A program made the position numbers and the translations under genes. Below the pieces are notes generated by a model that did no database searches, was not told the origin of the DNA, and saw nothing but the letters and a program-made list of their open reading frames with translations. From contig JAKITQ010000007.1 of NCBI GenBank assembly GCA_021647985.1, forward strand, positions 1 through 64,000: a stretch of 64,000 nucleotides of DNA, written 5' to 3'. Shown here piece after piece: positions 50,154 through 59,406 of the stretch (positions are counted from its first letter, which is position 1; each line of letters starts with the position of its first letter). Source of the stretch: Flavobacteriaceae bacterium (GTDB taxonomy: Bacteria; Bacteroidota; Bacteroidia; Flavobacteriales; Flavobacteriaceae).

Positions 50154-51251
50154 TTATTTTAACCAGCCCGTACCAACCGTAATATAAAATGCCCAATCTT
50201 CTGGCCCTCTGGCAATATCGGCTCCCATTTTAAGGCCAAGCTTTCGAGCCAGTAAATACCTAAATCCTCCCCCGGCATTCCAAACAACATCATTTTCAAT
50301 ATCTGAATTGTCAAAAGACTTAATGGCTGTACCTATACCTGTAAAACCTAATAAACCCCAACGAGGTGTAATATTGTATAATTGTTCTGTTTCCGCTAAA
50401 AAAGTTAAGTCTCCCTGATATCTCAATGCGGGAATCCCTCTTAATGTTACGAATGGCAAAGCATAAAAAGGAGTATCTCCAGTTGCTAAAATTGATTCTA
50501 ATCTAAGTGCAGGAATCCACTTATCATTTACAGGAAAATACCAATGTGTAAAGAAGTTTAATCTACCCCAATTTTTTGTGCTTCCAATAATTTCTAAGTT
50601 TTGATCATAACTCAAATGAACCCATAAACCATCTGTTGGAGAAAATGTATTATTTAAATTATCATATTCTGCGATCAATGAAACACCACTATTGGTCAAT
50701 TCTAAATCAATTGGATCAATAAGTTCATTTCCTTTAAAAATTGGTATATTTATGATAGAAAGCCGATATTTTCCTCCCAGAAAAAAATCACTGTTCCCTA
50801 TTCTAAAATTAGCCTGTTGTAAAAACATGAATGCCTGCAATTGAAACTCAAATGATTCCGCATTCGGGTCATAAAACTTTAAAGACAAATCACCATACCC
50901 TACAACGCCCCGATAGCGTACACTATCATTATTCCAAAAACCTAAATAAGCACCACCAACTAACCAGGTACCATTAGTAGTTAATCCCCCCATTAAAGCT
51001 ATGATATCTTCTTTTTGTTCACGATTCTTCTTTTTAAGAAAATAAGCACCTCCTGCTACAGCACCAAACCCTACAGCTGGTTCTGTAATAGGAATTACAA
51101 GAGGAAGAACACCATTATTTTCTAAAATAAAAGTACTGATATCAAATGCATTGTCAAGAGAATCTCTAAACATCTTTGGTTTTTCCTGAGAAAAAATATT
51201 AATAAAGCTGATGAAAAATATGATGATGAAAAAAAATAGATTCCTTTTCAT
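50154..51251 (-). CDS. BamA/TamA-type outer-membrane surface antigen
   Basis: Signal peptide; EPAVGFGAVAGGAYFLKKKNRE, GLWVHLSYDQN, LRGIPALRYQGDLTFLAETE; ends in GTGWLK. Confidence 0.8.
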   Translation of the reverse strand: MKRNLFFFIIIFFISFINIFSQEKPKMFRDSLDNAFDISTFILENNGVLPLVIPITEPAVGFGAVAGGAYFLKKKNREQKEDIIALMGGLTTNGTWLVGGAYLGFWNNDSVRYRGVVGYGDLSLKFYDPNAESFEFQLQAFMFLQQANFRIGNSDFFLGGKYRLSIINIPIFKGNELIDPIDLELTNSGVSLIAEYDNLNNTFSPTDGLWVHLSYDQNLEIIGSTKNWGRLNFFTHWYFPVNDKWIPALRLESILATGDTPFYALPFVTLRGIPALRYQGDLTFLAETEQLYNITPRWGLLGFTGIGTAIKSFDNSDIENDVVWNAGGGFRYLLARKLGLKMGADIARGPEDWAFYITVGTGWLK

Positions 51252-51310
51252 AATATATTTTGTTAGTTAAAAATAAATATTAAAGTTTGATATTCAGATT
51301 TATATAAAAT

Positions 51311-51904
51311 CTACTCCACTTCTTCTAAAACAGCCTGGAAAGTTGGAGATACTACAACCAATCGATTTCCATCTAATGAATATTTTGTGTTTGTAACATA
51401 ATCTTTCCCACTAAAAATTAAAGCATCACCAACAATTGTATAAGTTTCTCCAAAAGTTTCGCTTTTCCCGTCTTTCCAAAGAATTAAAGTGGTAACTTTT
51501 GTGTTGGTTTGAAAGGACAGTATAATAGAAGCAAAACCTTTTGCATTCGTTTCATCATCTATTAAACTAATTACTCTCCAGGTACTTCCAGTTAAATTGT
51601 TACTATTGGGTGGTCTAAAAGCAGTTTTTTCATCAGGTGTTATTGATGATTTTTCTAATAACCTGAGTTCTTTTTCTTTTTGATACTGTCTAATTTTTTT
51701 ATCCTCAGCAGAATCGGCCATTAAACCAACACCTCCACCAACAATCGCACCAATTGCCGCACCTTCCCAACCGTCAACCAACCCTCCAACAAAAGCTCCG
51801 GTAGCCGCGCCTTGTGAAGTATTGGTTGATCCACATGAACTTAAAATGATAAATACTATTATAATAGAAATGATTTTACTTAATTTTTTTTTAGAATACT
51901 TCAT
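51311..51904 (-). CDS. Glycine-zipper lipoprotein
   Basis: Lipobox IILSSCGS; GAATGAFVGGLVDGWEGAAIGAIVGGGVGLMAD. Confidence 0.8.
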   Translation of the reverse strand: MKYSKKKLSKIISIIIVFIILSSCGSTNTSQGAATGAFVGGLVDGWEGAAIGAIVGGGVGLMADSAEDKKIRQYQKEKELRLLEKSSITPDEKTAFRPPNSNNLTGSTWRVISLIDDETNAKGFASIILSFQTNTKVTTLILWKDGKSETFGETYTIVGDALIFSGKDYVTNTKYSLDGNRLVVVSPTFQAVLEEVE

Positions 51905-51935
51905 AAGTTTATACTTTTATGGTTTTACAATTATA

Positions 51936-52125
51936 TTACCAATCATCCATGGGTAAATCAACTGCCATAGGCATTCCAAAATCTACATCCATGCCAGGGC
52001 CGTCATCAATAATGATTAACGCTTCTATATGAACTTCCACTATAAGATGAAGTTCCTCCACAACTACTTAGAATTAAAGATAATACAGCAAATGTTATAA
52101 GGAGATATTTATTAATTATTTTCAT
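51936..52125 (-). pseudogene. Small lipoprotein gene broken by a +1 frameshift
   Basis: Minus strand: MKIINKYLLITFAVLSLILSSCGGTSSYSGSSYRSV, then frame change to IIIDDGPGMDVDFGMPMAVDLPMDDW*; removing one A at GTTAATC restores one 63-codon ORF including the stop. Confidence 0.7.
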
Positions 52126-52162
52126 TTTTTCTTTCATTTAAGTTATTATTAATTTGACTTTA

Positions 52163-53020
52163 TTAATTCCATTGTTGGATTAAAAATGGAGCTCCATGAG
52201 GTGTAGCAACAAGGGCTACCTTTTTTCCAGATATAACCATAGGATTAATCATAATAGATCCGCCTAATGCAACAATTTTTTTCGCAATCACTTCTGGATC
52301 TGCAACTTTGAGTACAGGAATCCAAATGGGGCTTTCTCCTTTTACAGGAATTTCTGCAATACCAGCAAAATCATACTTCTTACTTTTAAGAATAAAATAA
52401 TTATCATCGTCATCATTTGGTCTTGCCGTAACATTAAGAACATCACCGTAAAAAGAAACAGCAGCCTTTACATCTTTTGTCCATAATTCTGCCCACATCC
52501 ATTGTCCATTCTTTGCATTACTTGCTTTTGGATCACCCGAAGCACTGTGCAAAATTGAAAACACGGCTCCCTGAGCATCCTGCACAACAGCAGTTTTTCC
52601 GCGACCGGATACTTTCATCGAAGCAGATAATATTTTACCTCCTTTAGCTTCAATTTTTTTAGAAACAGCATCAACATCTTTCACAGATGCAGAAACAATC
52701 CAGTAACTATTTTTAGCTCCCTCCATAAGTTCTTTGTCTTCAATAATTCCGGAAACAGGTTTTGCTCCTGACAATGCCATTACATACGCTCCGTGGTCTT
52801 TATAAGTCCATCCCAAAAGTTTTGAAAAGAATTCTTTACTGGCTTGACCATCATTTGTTACCAAGTCAACCCAAACAATTTCACCTTCTCTCCTAATTTC
52901 GGTGTCATTTTCAGAAATAGGCATGGAAAGTTTGTTTGAAGAACAAGCAAAGATCAAAAATACCCATGCAATTATTCCTAATTTTAATAATTTGACTACA
53001 TATTTGTTCATATAATTCAT
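52163..53020 (-). CDS. Lipoprotein with two VOC (glyoxalase-like) domains
   Basis: Lipobox FLIFACSS; EIVWVDLVTNDGQASKEFFSKLLGWTY and MWAELWTKDVKAAVSFYGDVL repeats. Confidence 0.85.
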   Translation of the reverse strand: MNYMNKYVVKLLKLGIIAWVFLIFACSSNKLSMPISENDTEIRREGEIVWVDLVTNDGQASKEFFSKLLGWTYKDHGAYVMALSGAKPVSGIIEDKELMEGAKNSYWIVSASVKDVDAVSKKIEAKGGKILSASMKVSGRGKTAVVQDAQGAVFSILHSASGDPKASNAKNGQWMWAELWTKDVKAAVSFYGDVLNVTARPNDDDDNYFILKSKKYDFAGIAEIPVKGESPIWIPVLKVADPEVIAKKIVALGGSIMINPMVISGKKVALVATPHGAPFLIQQWN

Positions 53021-53070
53021 TTTTAAAGGTTAATACTTTATTTTTAAATGATTGATTTACTATTAATAAT

Positions 53071-53694
53071 TTAAAATAATTTTGCTATGCCCAATCCAAA
53101 ACTCAAACTGTTATAGGCATTTATATTGATATCAAATAATACAGAACCAAAAATTTCCCAGTTATTAGGTATGTGAAATGGAGCTTCCAAACCCAATCTC
53201 ACTACTGCAAAATCTTTATGTTTAGAAAATTCCATTCCTCCCCCACCTAAAAAAGCAAGATGTTTTAAAGGTTTGTAGGTAAGCATTATTGCAGATGAAA
53301 CCGGCCTCCCTCTATCAATAGTCTTATCCTCATTAGTCTCACTTTTAAAAACATTTTCTGACTCATGAGACCCACTGTCACTTACCACAAATTCTTCAAT
53401 AATAATATCATTATGCCAGCCCAATGCCCACTTTTCATTAAAATTATAATTGTAATTGATGGCAAATGAAGGTAAAGTAAGAAAGCTATCCCCAGAATCA
53501 TCTTTAATACCTGTCTTTAAATAAGTATGGCTAATCACAAAAGAAATAGCGTGCTTTTTAAAGTGTTCATTTTTATGTGCAACAATTTTATGATTTTTTT
53601 CAATAGAATTTTCATTTTTTAATTCCTGAGAAAAAGAGGGTTTATAAAATAAAAATAGACCTAGTAAAATGAAATAAAATAATTGTTTTTTCAT
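53071..53694 (-). CDS. Putative outer-membrane beta-barrel protein
   Basis: Signal peptide; alternating strands, SFAINYNYNFNEKWALGW, ends GLGIAKLF. Confidence 0.65.
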   Translation of the reverse strand: MKKQLFYFILLGLFLFYKPSFSQELKNENSIEKNHKIVAHKNEHFKKHAISFVISHTYLKTGIKDDSGDSFLTLPSFAINYNYNFNEKWALGWHNDIIIEEFVVSDSGSHESENVFKSETNEDKTIDRGRPVSSAIMLTYKPLKHLAFLGGGGMEFSKHKDFAVVRLGLEAPFHIPNNWEIFGSVLFDININAYNSLSFGLGIAKLF

Positions 53695-53725
53695 TTAATT
53701 TTTAATTTAATAGTTATTCAATTTT

Positions 53726-54706
53726 TTAAAACCTGTAATCAATTGATGCTAAAAATTGACTGCGATCTCCAATGCCTGCTTCCAAAACAAGGGTCATTCT
53801 CGGATGGAAGCCCCATGCACCTCCAATAAGAAAATTCCAGGGCTCTGTAACGCCTATATCCATAGAATAATTTAATTCATCACCTATAATATCTGCAACT
53901 TCAGGGTCTAATTCCCTAAGATTCACACTCCCCACGATGGTTTCATTTATATCAATATACATAGCCCCTAACCAAAGAGTTCCTGTGCCTTTTGTTTTAT
54001 AGCTATCCAAAATAACTCCTATTCTTGGTGTTAAGGTTTGGGCGGTTACGGTTTGGGTAATTACATCTAAATTAGTCCAGGTATAATTATAATCAACCGT
54101 AAAAAAGTAACTTTTAAAACCTCCTGCCAGTGTAGTACCAAAGCCAGCTGTTGTACCTTTGTAATTAATTTCATCAGTGATTTCAATAGGCTTAACAATA
54201 TCAATTTCTCCAAGATTTGGTAAATCTACTTGTATGCCGGGAATCAAAATCGTAGGTTTCATGTTTCCACTGGTTTTACCCATAACTGCGTATACATTCA
54301 AAAAGGGCAAAATCCAGATATCAGGCCTGAAGGATACATTTACATCTGTTGATACTGCATTATAAAACTTGATATCATAAGGAACATCTTCACCATCAAT
54401 AATCAACTTAAAATTACTTATCTTATTTGTTTGACGCATGACCATAAAACTCATACCAACACCAAATGGAAGTGGTAAAGAATATCCCATTTCACGTATT
54501 TTTTTACCAAAAAAGGGTAGAAAATCAGAAAGGGGCTCTACTTGATTACTTTTTCCAAGATCATCTATTTTATCTTCACAGTCTGACAACCAAATAGGCT
54601 GTTTGTCCTTTTTAGCTCCGGCGCCACTGTTTTGTGCTTTGATTGAGGAAACAAACATTATCAAAAAAACAGCTGTAAATAAAACTATTAGATTCCTTTT
54701 ATTCAT
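53726..54706 (-). CDS. Putative outer-membrane beta-barrel protein
   Basis: Signal peptide, LPFGVGMSFMVMRQTN, C-terminal terminal-strand motif FLASIDYRF. Confidence 0.7.
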   Translation of the reverse strand: MNKRNLIVLFTAVFLIMFVSSIKAQNSGAGAKKDKQPIWLSDCEDKIDDLGKSNQVEPLSDFLPFFGKKIREMGYSLPLPFGVGMSFMVMRQTNKISNFKLIIDGEDVPYDIKFYNAVSTDVNVSFRPDIWILPFLNVYAVMGKTSGNMKPTILIPGIQVDLPNLGEIDIVKPIEITDEINYKGTTAGFGTTLAGGFKSYFFTVDYNYTWTNLDVITQTVTAQTLTPRIGVILDSYKTKGTGTLWLGAMYIDINETIVGSVNLRELDPEVADIIGDELNYSMDIGVTEPWNFLIGGAWGFHPRMTLVLEAGIGDRSQFLASIDYRF

Positions 54707-54786
54707 AAAATTCTTAAAACTAAATTATTGATATTATTATGCTCTTTTTTCATCTTTCTGATTTGTTTAAAAGAGTCAAATTAATT

Positions 54787-55257
54787 TTATTTTTGTTCGA
54801 TCATTGGTATCTCCATGGCAATCTTTGCTGAAACCAAGGCTTCAATTTTATTCTCTGCCTGAAAATACTTTACAGCCTTAGCTGCTGGTAAGATCTTTTT
54901 AAACTTTTTATAATAAGATTTTTCAAGTTTGGCTGATTCTGTTTTAAACTGAAGCATCAGATTCCAGATCTCATCCGCTTTTTCATCACTTAAACTCTCA
55001 AAATTATCTGAAAACTCTTTAATTGCTTTAATTCGATTATTTTGAACTATGTACATTTTTTCGTTATACTCATTATACAAGCTCCAAAAAGGTTCCGATT
55101 CAGATTCAGTTAATTCCATAGCTTCTGCAATGGCTGCTTTTTTCTCCGTTTTTAAAACCGATCGCATTACCTCAATATAATCATCCGAGGTTTGTGCATA
55201 AATTCCCGTGGATAGAACTAATAGGAAAATTAATGTAATTGCTTTTTTTGTTGTCAT
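54787..55257 (-). CDS. Secreted alpha-helical protein (Spy/CpxP-like)
   Basis: Signal peptide; helical charged chain with LTESESEPFWSLYNEYNEKM. Confidence 0.6.
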   Translation of the reverse strand: MTTKKAITLIFLLVLSTGIYAQTSDDYIEVMRSVLKTEKKAAIAEAMELTESESEPFWSLYNEYNEKMYIVQNNRIKAIKEFSDNFESLSDEKADEIWNLMLQFKTESAKLEKSYYKKFKKILPAAKAVKYFQAENKIEALVSAKIAMEIPMIEQK

Positions 55258-55328
55258 TTTTTATAATTATTTTTTATGTGTTATTTATATGAACTATTTC
55301 TTTTTTTAAAGTCATCAGGACGTCATGT

Positions 55329-55603
55329 TTAATCGAAAAATGTTTTTGTTGTACTGTACAATCTCAATAAAGTAAACCATCCTTTTCCTGGGGCTGTTTT
55401 TAGCCAGTTAGATTCAGAAACTCCTTCAGGTAACTCAGATCCAAATTATCTGTTGGATACCCATTTTCAAAATTATGTGTAAAGTCAAGTGAACCTATTC
55501 TGGTTTGAAATGCATTCTTTGAATAATTTTGACTTTCATTTTTTATCACAACTAGAAATCAAGATTCTTAAATAAATAGTAATACTAGTTTATATATTTT
55601 CAT
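55329..55603 (-). pseudogene. Decayed DUF1254/DUF1214 lipoprotein gene with frameshifts and a large internal deletion
   Basis: Minus strand: MKIYKLVLLFI / LRILISSCDKK / NESQNYSKNAFQTRIGSLDFTHNFENGYPTDN (DUF1254-like start) then, in another frame, GSELPEGVSESNWLKTAPGKGWFTLLRLYSTTKTFFD* (DUF1214-like end). Confidence 0.75.
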
Positions 55604-55694
55604 AATTAAAAACAATGTATTTATTTTTTATATAAATGTGATGAGCTTATCTGTTAAGAATTTTTTACAGATAAGCCTCATACAATTAACAGTT

Positions 55695-57203
55695 TTAATT
55701 TTGTGGCTTTTTGCTCAAAGTTTTTAATACACCATCTATCCCTAAAGAACTTCCACCAACAGGAGGGAATTCTTTAAATGTTGCTAAAAATTCTCCTACA
55801 TAAGTTTGTGCAGGCACAAATAACCACATATTCTCTGCATACCACCTTGTATACATGGAAGATTCCCAAGATACCTCATATGGATCTGCTCTTAAATTAA
55901 TTACTAATGGCCAAGCCGGTGTTTTTCTAAATGCTTGGCTGATATTCCCTTCCATATAAGTAAAGTGGAGTTTCCAATTCTTATATCTAACAGCATTTAA
56001 ATTACCGCCCTGATCAAAAAAGAATATTTCATTTCTTGGAGACTCTTTAACTTCACCTTTAAAATAAGGCATCATATTATATCCATCCAAATGAACTTTG
56101 AAATTTTTTCCATTTGCCTTATAACCTTTTAATAATTTTTCTTTTACATCGGGCACACCAGCTGCAGCTAAAAGAGTTGGCATCATATCTTCATGAGAAA
56201 AAATGTCATTATACTTGGTTCCTGGCTTAATAACTCCAGGCCAACGTATAACACAAGGTGCTCTAAAGCCACCTTCCCAAGTAGTTCCTTTTTCTCCCCT
56301 AAAAGGAGTAGTTCCACCATCTGGCCACGTAAATTTTTCTGCACCATTATCTGTAGAATACATGATTATAGTATTATCAATAATACCCAATTCTTCTAAT
56401 TTTGCGAGTACTTTTCCAATAGCTTTATCGTGCTCTACCATACCATCTGGGTATAGTCCAATTCCGGTAACGCCTATACTCTCATCTTTTAGATGTGTCC
56501 AAACATGCATACGTGTAGCACTTAACCATACAAAGAAAGGTTTACCAGCTTTGTGGGCACGTTCGATAAAATCAATTGCAGCATTTGTAAATACATCATC
56601 AATAGTTTTCATTCTTTCTTTTGTTAATGGACCTGTATCTTCAATTCTACCATCTGCAAATGAATGTAATACCCCTCTTGGTCCAAATTCTTTATGAAAT
56701 GCTGGATCTTTAGGATAATAATAAGATTCTGGTTCTTCTTCTGCATTTAAGTGATATAAGTTTCCATAAAACTCATCAAAACCATGATTAGTTGGCAGCA
56801 TGTCATCTCTATCGCCTAAATGATTTTTACCAAATTGCCCTGATGTATAACCTTGATTTTTTAATAACTCAGCGATTGTTGGTTGATTGGCTTTAATTCC
56901 TTGTTCGCCACCTGGCATACCAATGGTTAATAACCCTGTTCTAAAAGGGTGTTGTCCTAAAATAAATGCTGCTCTACCTGCTGTACAAGATTGCTGTGAA
57001 TACCAATCGGTAAACATACCGCCTTCATTAGCAATTCTATCAATATTTGGAGTTTGGTACCCCATCATTCCATGGTTATAGGCACTAATATTACCCCAAC
57101 CTATATCATCTCCCCAGATGACAAGAATGTTAGGTTTTTTTTGTGCAAAAAGCCCTGTTATTAATAGGAACATCATTGCGGTTGTAAATAATGGTTTTTT
57201 CAT
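55695..57203 (-). CDS. Secreted type I sulfatase (arylsulfatase family)
   Basis: Signal peptide; ILVIWGDDIGWGN; formylglycine motif CTAGR (SQQSCTAGRAAFILGQHPFRTGL); GKNHLGD. Confidence 0.94.
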   Translation of the reverse strand: MKKPLFTTAMMFLLITGLFAQKKPNILVIWGDDIGWGNISAYNHGMMGYQTPNIDRIANEGGMFTDWYSQQSCTAGRAAFILGQHPFRTGLLTIGMPGGEQGIKANQPTIAELLKNQGYTSGQFGKNHLGDRDDMLPTNHGFDEFYGNLYHLNAEEEPESYYYPKDPAFHKEFGPRGVLHSFADGRIEDTGPLTKERMKTIDDVFTNAAIDFIERAHKAGKPFFVWLSATRMHVWTHLKDESIGVTGIGLYPDGMVEHDKAIGKVLAKLEELGIIDNTIIMYSTDNGAEKFTWPDGGTTPFRGEKGTTWEGGFRAPCVIRWPGVIKPGTKYNDIFSHEDMMPTLLAAAGVPDVKEKLLKGYKANGKNFKVHLDGYNMMPYFKGEVKESPRNEIFFFDQGGNLNAVRYKNWKLHFTYMEGNISQAFRKTPAWPLVINLRADPYEVSWESSMYTRWYAENMWLFVPAQTYVGEFLATFKEFPPVGGSSLGIDGVLKTLSKKPQN

Positions 57204-57252
57204 AATTTTAAATTTTGGTTTACATTCTCTTGTTTAATTATTTTTATTTATT

Positions 57253-57789
57253 TCACTCTTTTTCTTTAATGACTTTAACATTATACTTGAATAATCCGCT
57301 TAATTTATCCCAGAAATCTCCTCCTAATATAAAAAAGCTGGAAACAAATAGTATATCTGAGCTTATCGTCCACCAAATAGGAAGTTGTTTAAAAAATGGA
57401 AGATATAACTCTAAATAAGGTTGCGTAATTCCAATAATAATTGGTAAACTAAACATAACCAAGCCTATACGGTACCTAGTCAAGCTTACTTCATCTGAAG
57501 GTGCGAATATCTTTAAATAATTTAATGCCTTATTTTTTAAAAATTCAAATCCTTGTTTACCCATTATTGCAACTGCAATAATCATAAAGAGTTCCGGTAT
57601 ACCAAATGCAAGTAAGCCAGATAACACTCTTTTATAAGAGATAGGTAAATCAGAATCAACTACTAAAGGTATTAATAGCGGACTCATAAAGCCTACCACT
57701 AAAACAATAGTACCAATTACCAATTTTGACTTTGATGTATCTGATGATTCAAGCATTACTTTTTTTATTTTCTGTTTGATTTGATCCAA
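57253..57789 (-). CDS. Integral membrane protein with transporter-suffix-like domain
   Basis: Four TM segments; SKLVIGTIVLVVGFMSPLLIPLVVDSDLPISYKRVLSGLLAFGIPELFMIIAVAIMGKQGF. Confidence 0.65.
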   Translation of the reverse strand: MDQIKQKIKKVMLESSDTSKSKLVIGTIVLVVGFMSPLLIPLVVDSDLPISYKRVLSGLLAFGIPELFMIIAVAIMGKQGFEFLKNKALNYLKIFAPSDEVSLTRYRIGLVMFSLPIIIGITQPYLELYLPFFKQLPIWWTISSDILFVSSFFILGGDFWDKLSGLFKYNVKVIKEKE

Positions 57790-58420
57790 TCTTTTTTAAG
57801 ATATATCCTAAAGGAATAATTATTAAAAAGGAGAGTGTCCAAGCAGCAGGGCTTATCGATGCAAAAGGCAAGGAGAATAAAGCTGCAATTGGCTCTGGTA
57901 AAATTTGATATAATATAGTTCTTTCTTCATCTTCATTGATTTGATCAGAAGTCAGATTATTCTTTCGGGCATATATCCAGTTATAGACTCCAATAAATCC
58001 GGCAAGAGCCAAAAACACACTTTCCATCTGTAAAGCCAGAGTCATTCCTTCAAATTCCAAATCAAATCGAACAAAATAAAGGTATAACATCAAGCAAAAC
58101 ATTTGAATAACAGCCAAGGTTGCATGCATTGGGGAACTTCTTACCAGATTTCCCAACTGTTTATTGAACTGGATCCAATAAGTAATGATCATAATTAGCC
58201 CAACAACAATTAGAACAAGTTGCATGATATGTTCACTAAATATTTGAGAAAGAGAATGATATTCTAATTCAGGATCATCAGGGCGTGGTAATATCAAAAA
58301 GGCTTGAAAAATCATTAAAGCGTAAAGCACATTAATAATTACCTTGAGGCTATTTAATATACCAACTCCTCGCTCTAATTCAGCTTGAGTATTATCCTTT
58401 ATTTTAAAGAATTTTATCAT
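57749..58420 (-). CDS. Multi-pass membrane protein of unknown function
   Basis: About six TM segments; overlaps the 57253 gene by about 41 nt. Confidence 0.6.
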   Translation of the reverse strand: MIKFFKIKDNTQAELERGVGILNSLKVIINVLYALMIFQAFLILPRPDDPELEYHSLSQIFSEHIMQLVLIVVGLIMIITYWIQFNKQLGNLVRSSPMHATLAVIQMFCLMLYLYFVRFDLEFEGMTLALQMESVFLALAGFIGVYNWIYARKNNLTSDQINEDEERTILYQILPEPIAALFSLPFASISPAAWTLSFLIIIPLGYILKKIGSNQTENKKSNA

Positions 58421-58461
58421 CTTATTTATTTCTATTTTGTTGCGTTTATTACTTTAAATTA

Positions 58462-59394
58462 TTACTTTTTCCCAACCGGCATTGTATATGAAAGGTTAAT
58501 TCTAAATGAATTTTTCACTGCCGGACCTTGCCAATCTTCATAAATAGCACTGGTTCTATACTCCGCATAGGCATTCCAGGATGCTTTTTCCAAAACCCAC
58601 ACTTTACCGAATCGTGCGCCAAGTGGTAAATAAAACCCTTTGGTATTCCAATCATATAATGCTACAATATCGGCAGTTTGAACATACATTCCGGTGGTGC
58701 CAAACCGATAAGCTATGAAAGGTGCAATACCTAATGGGTTTATATTTGATGTACTTCCATCTTCGGATGCAATCAGAGGAATTGGTTGCAACGCATTTGG
58801 ATCAACACTCCGCCATGATTGTGTAAAAAGCAATCCATAAAACCATTGTCCACTATTGTTAACTATTGCAGCACTAAAACCATAACCCCATTCATCTTTT
58901 GAAACGCCTTCACTACCAGGTGTCGTAATCATAGGGCCAATACCTGCTCTACCATTACCCCAATTGGTAGCATTCGGTATGATCAAAGCAAAAATTTCTG
59001 TATTACCAAAACCTGACTTTTTTTTCTGTAGATCTTCGTAATGACGAATAGTTATTCGAGGTAGGATGGTCATCGATTTTAATGGAACCGGTGCTACAAC
59101 ACGAAGTTGTAAATAATTATCAAGTCCAAGAGTACGATCGGTTATACCGTCACTCAATTTCCCAGTGTGATAATCAGGCATAGTTTGATAGGCTAACTGG
59201 AAACTCCATTGTGTTGCGGTTGCATCCATTGCTTGTGATGCACGGTCTTGTTCTGCGTTATTTTCCTCCTCTTCTTGTGCAAAAACCATAAAGGAAATTA
59301 GCATAAAAAATAGTAATGATATTTTTTTCATTTTCTTAAATTTAATTATATTATTATTTGTGTTATTATTCTTTTTATTATTATAGTTTAACAT
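58462..59394 (-). CDS. Outer-membrane-type protein of unknown function
   Basis: Signal peptide (likely start at internal MKKISLLFFMLISFMVFAQ), beta-rich body, C-terminal FRINLSYTMPVGKK. Confidence 0.65.
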   Translation of the reverse strand: MLNYNNKKNNNTNNNIIKFKKMKKISLLFFMLISFMVFAQEEEENNAEQDRASQAMDATATQWSFQLAYQTMPDYHTGKLSDGITDRTLGLDNYLQLRVVAPVPLKSMTILPRITIRHYEDLQKKKSGFGNTEIFALIIPNATNWGNGRAGIGPMITTPGSEGVSKDEWGYGFSAAIVNNSGQWFYGLLFTQSWRSVDPNALQPIPLIASEDGSTSNINPLGIAPFIAYRFGTTGMYVQTADIVALYDWNTKGFYLPLGARFGKVWVLEKASWNAYAEYRTSAIYEDWQGPAVKNSFRINLSYTMPVGKK

Positions 59395-59406
59395 ATTATA
59401 TATAAT

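Noticed and set aside
55310-55330. CATGAC half-site near the DUF1254 remnant as a second FNR operator
   Set aside because: Arms do not form an inverted repeat like that at 35169-35190.
56203-56697. 164-aa + strand ORF opposite the sulfatase
   Set aside because: Fully antisense to a sulfatase with intact active-site motifs; no protein family features.
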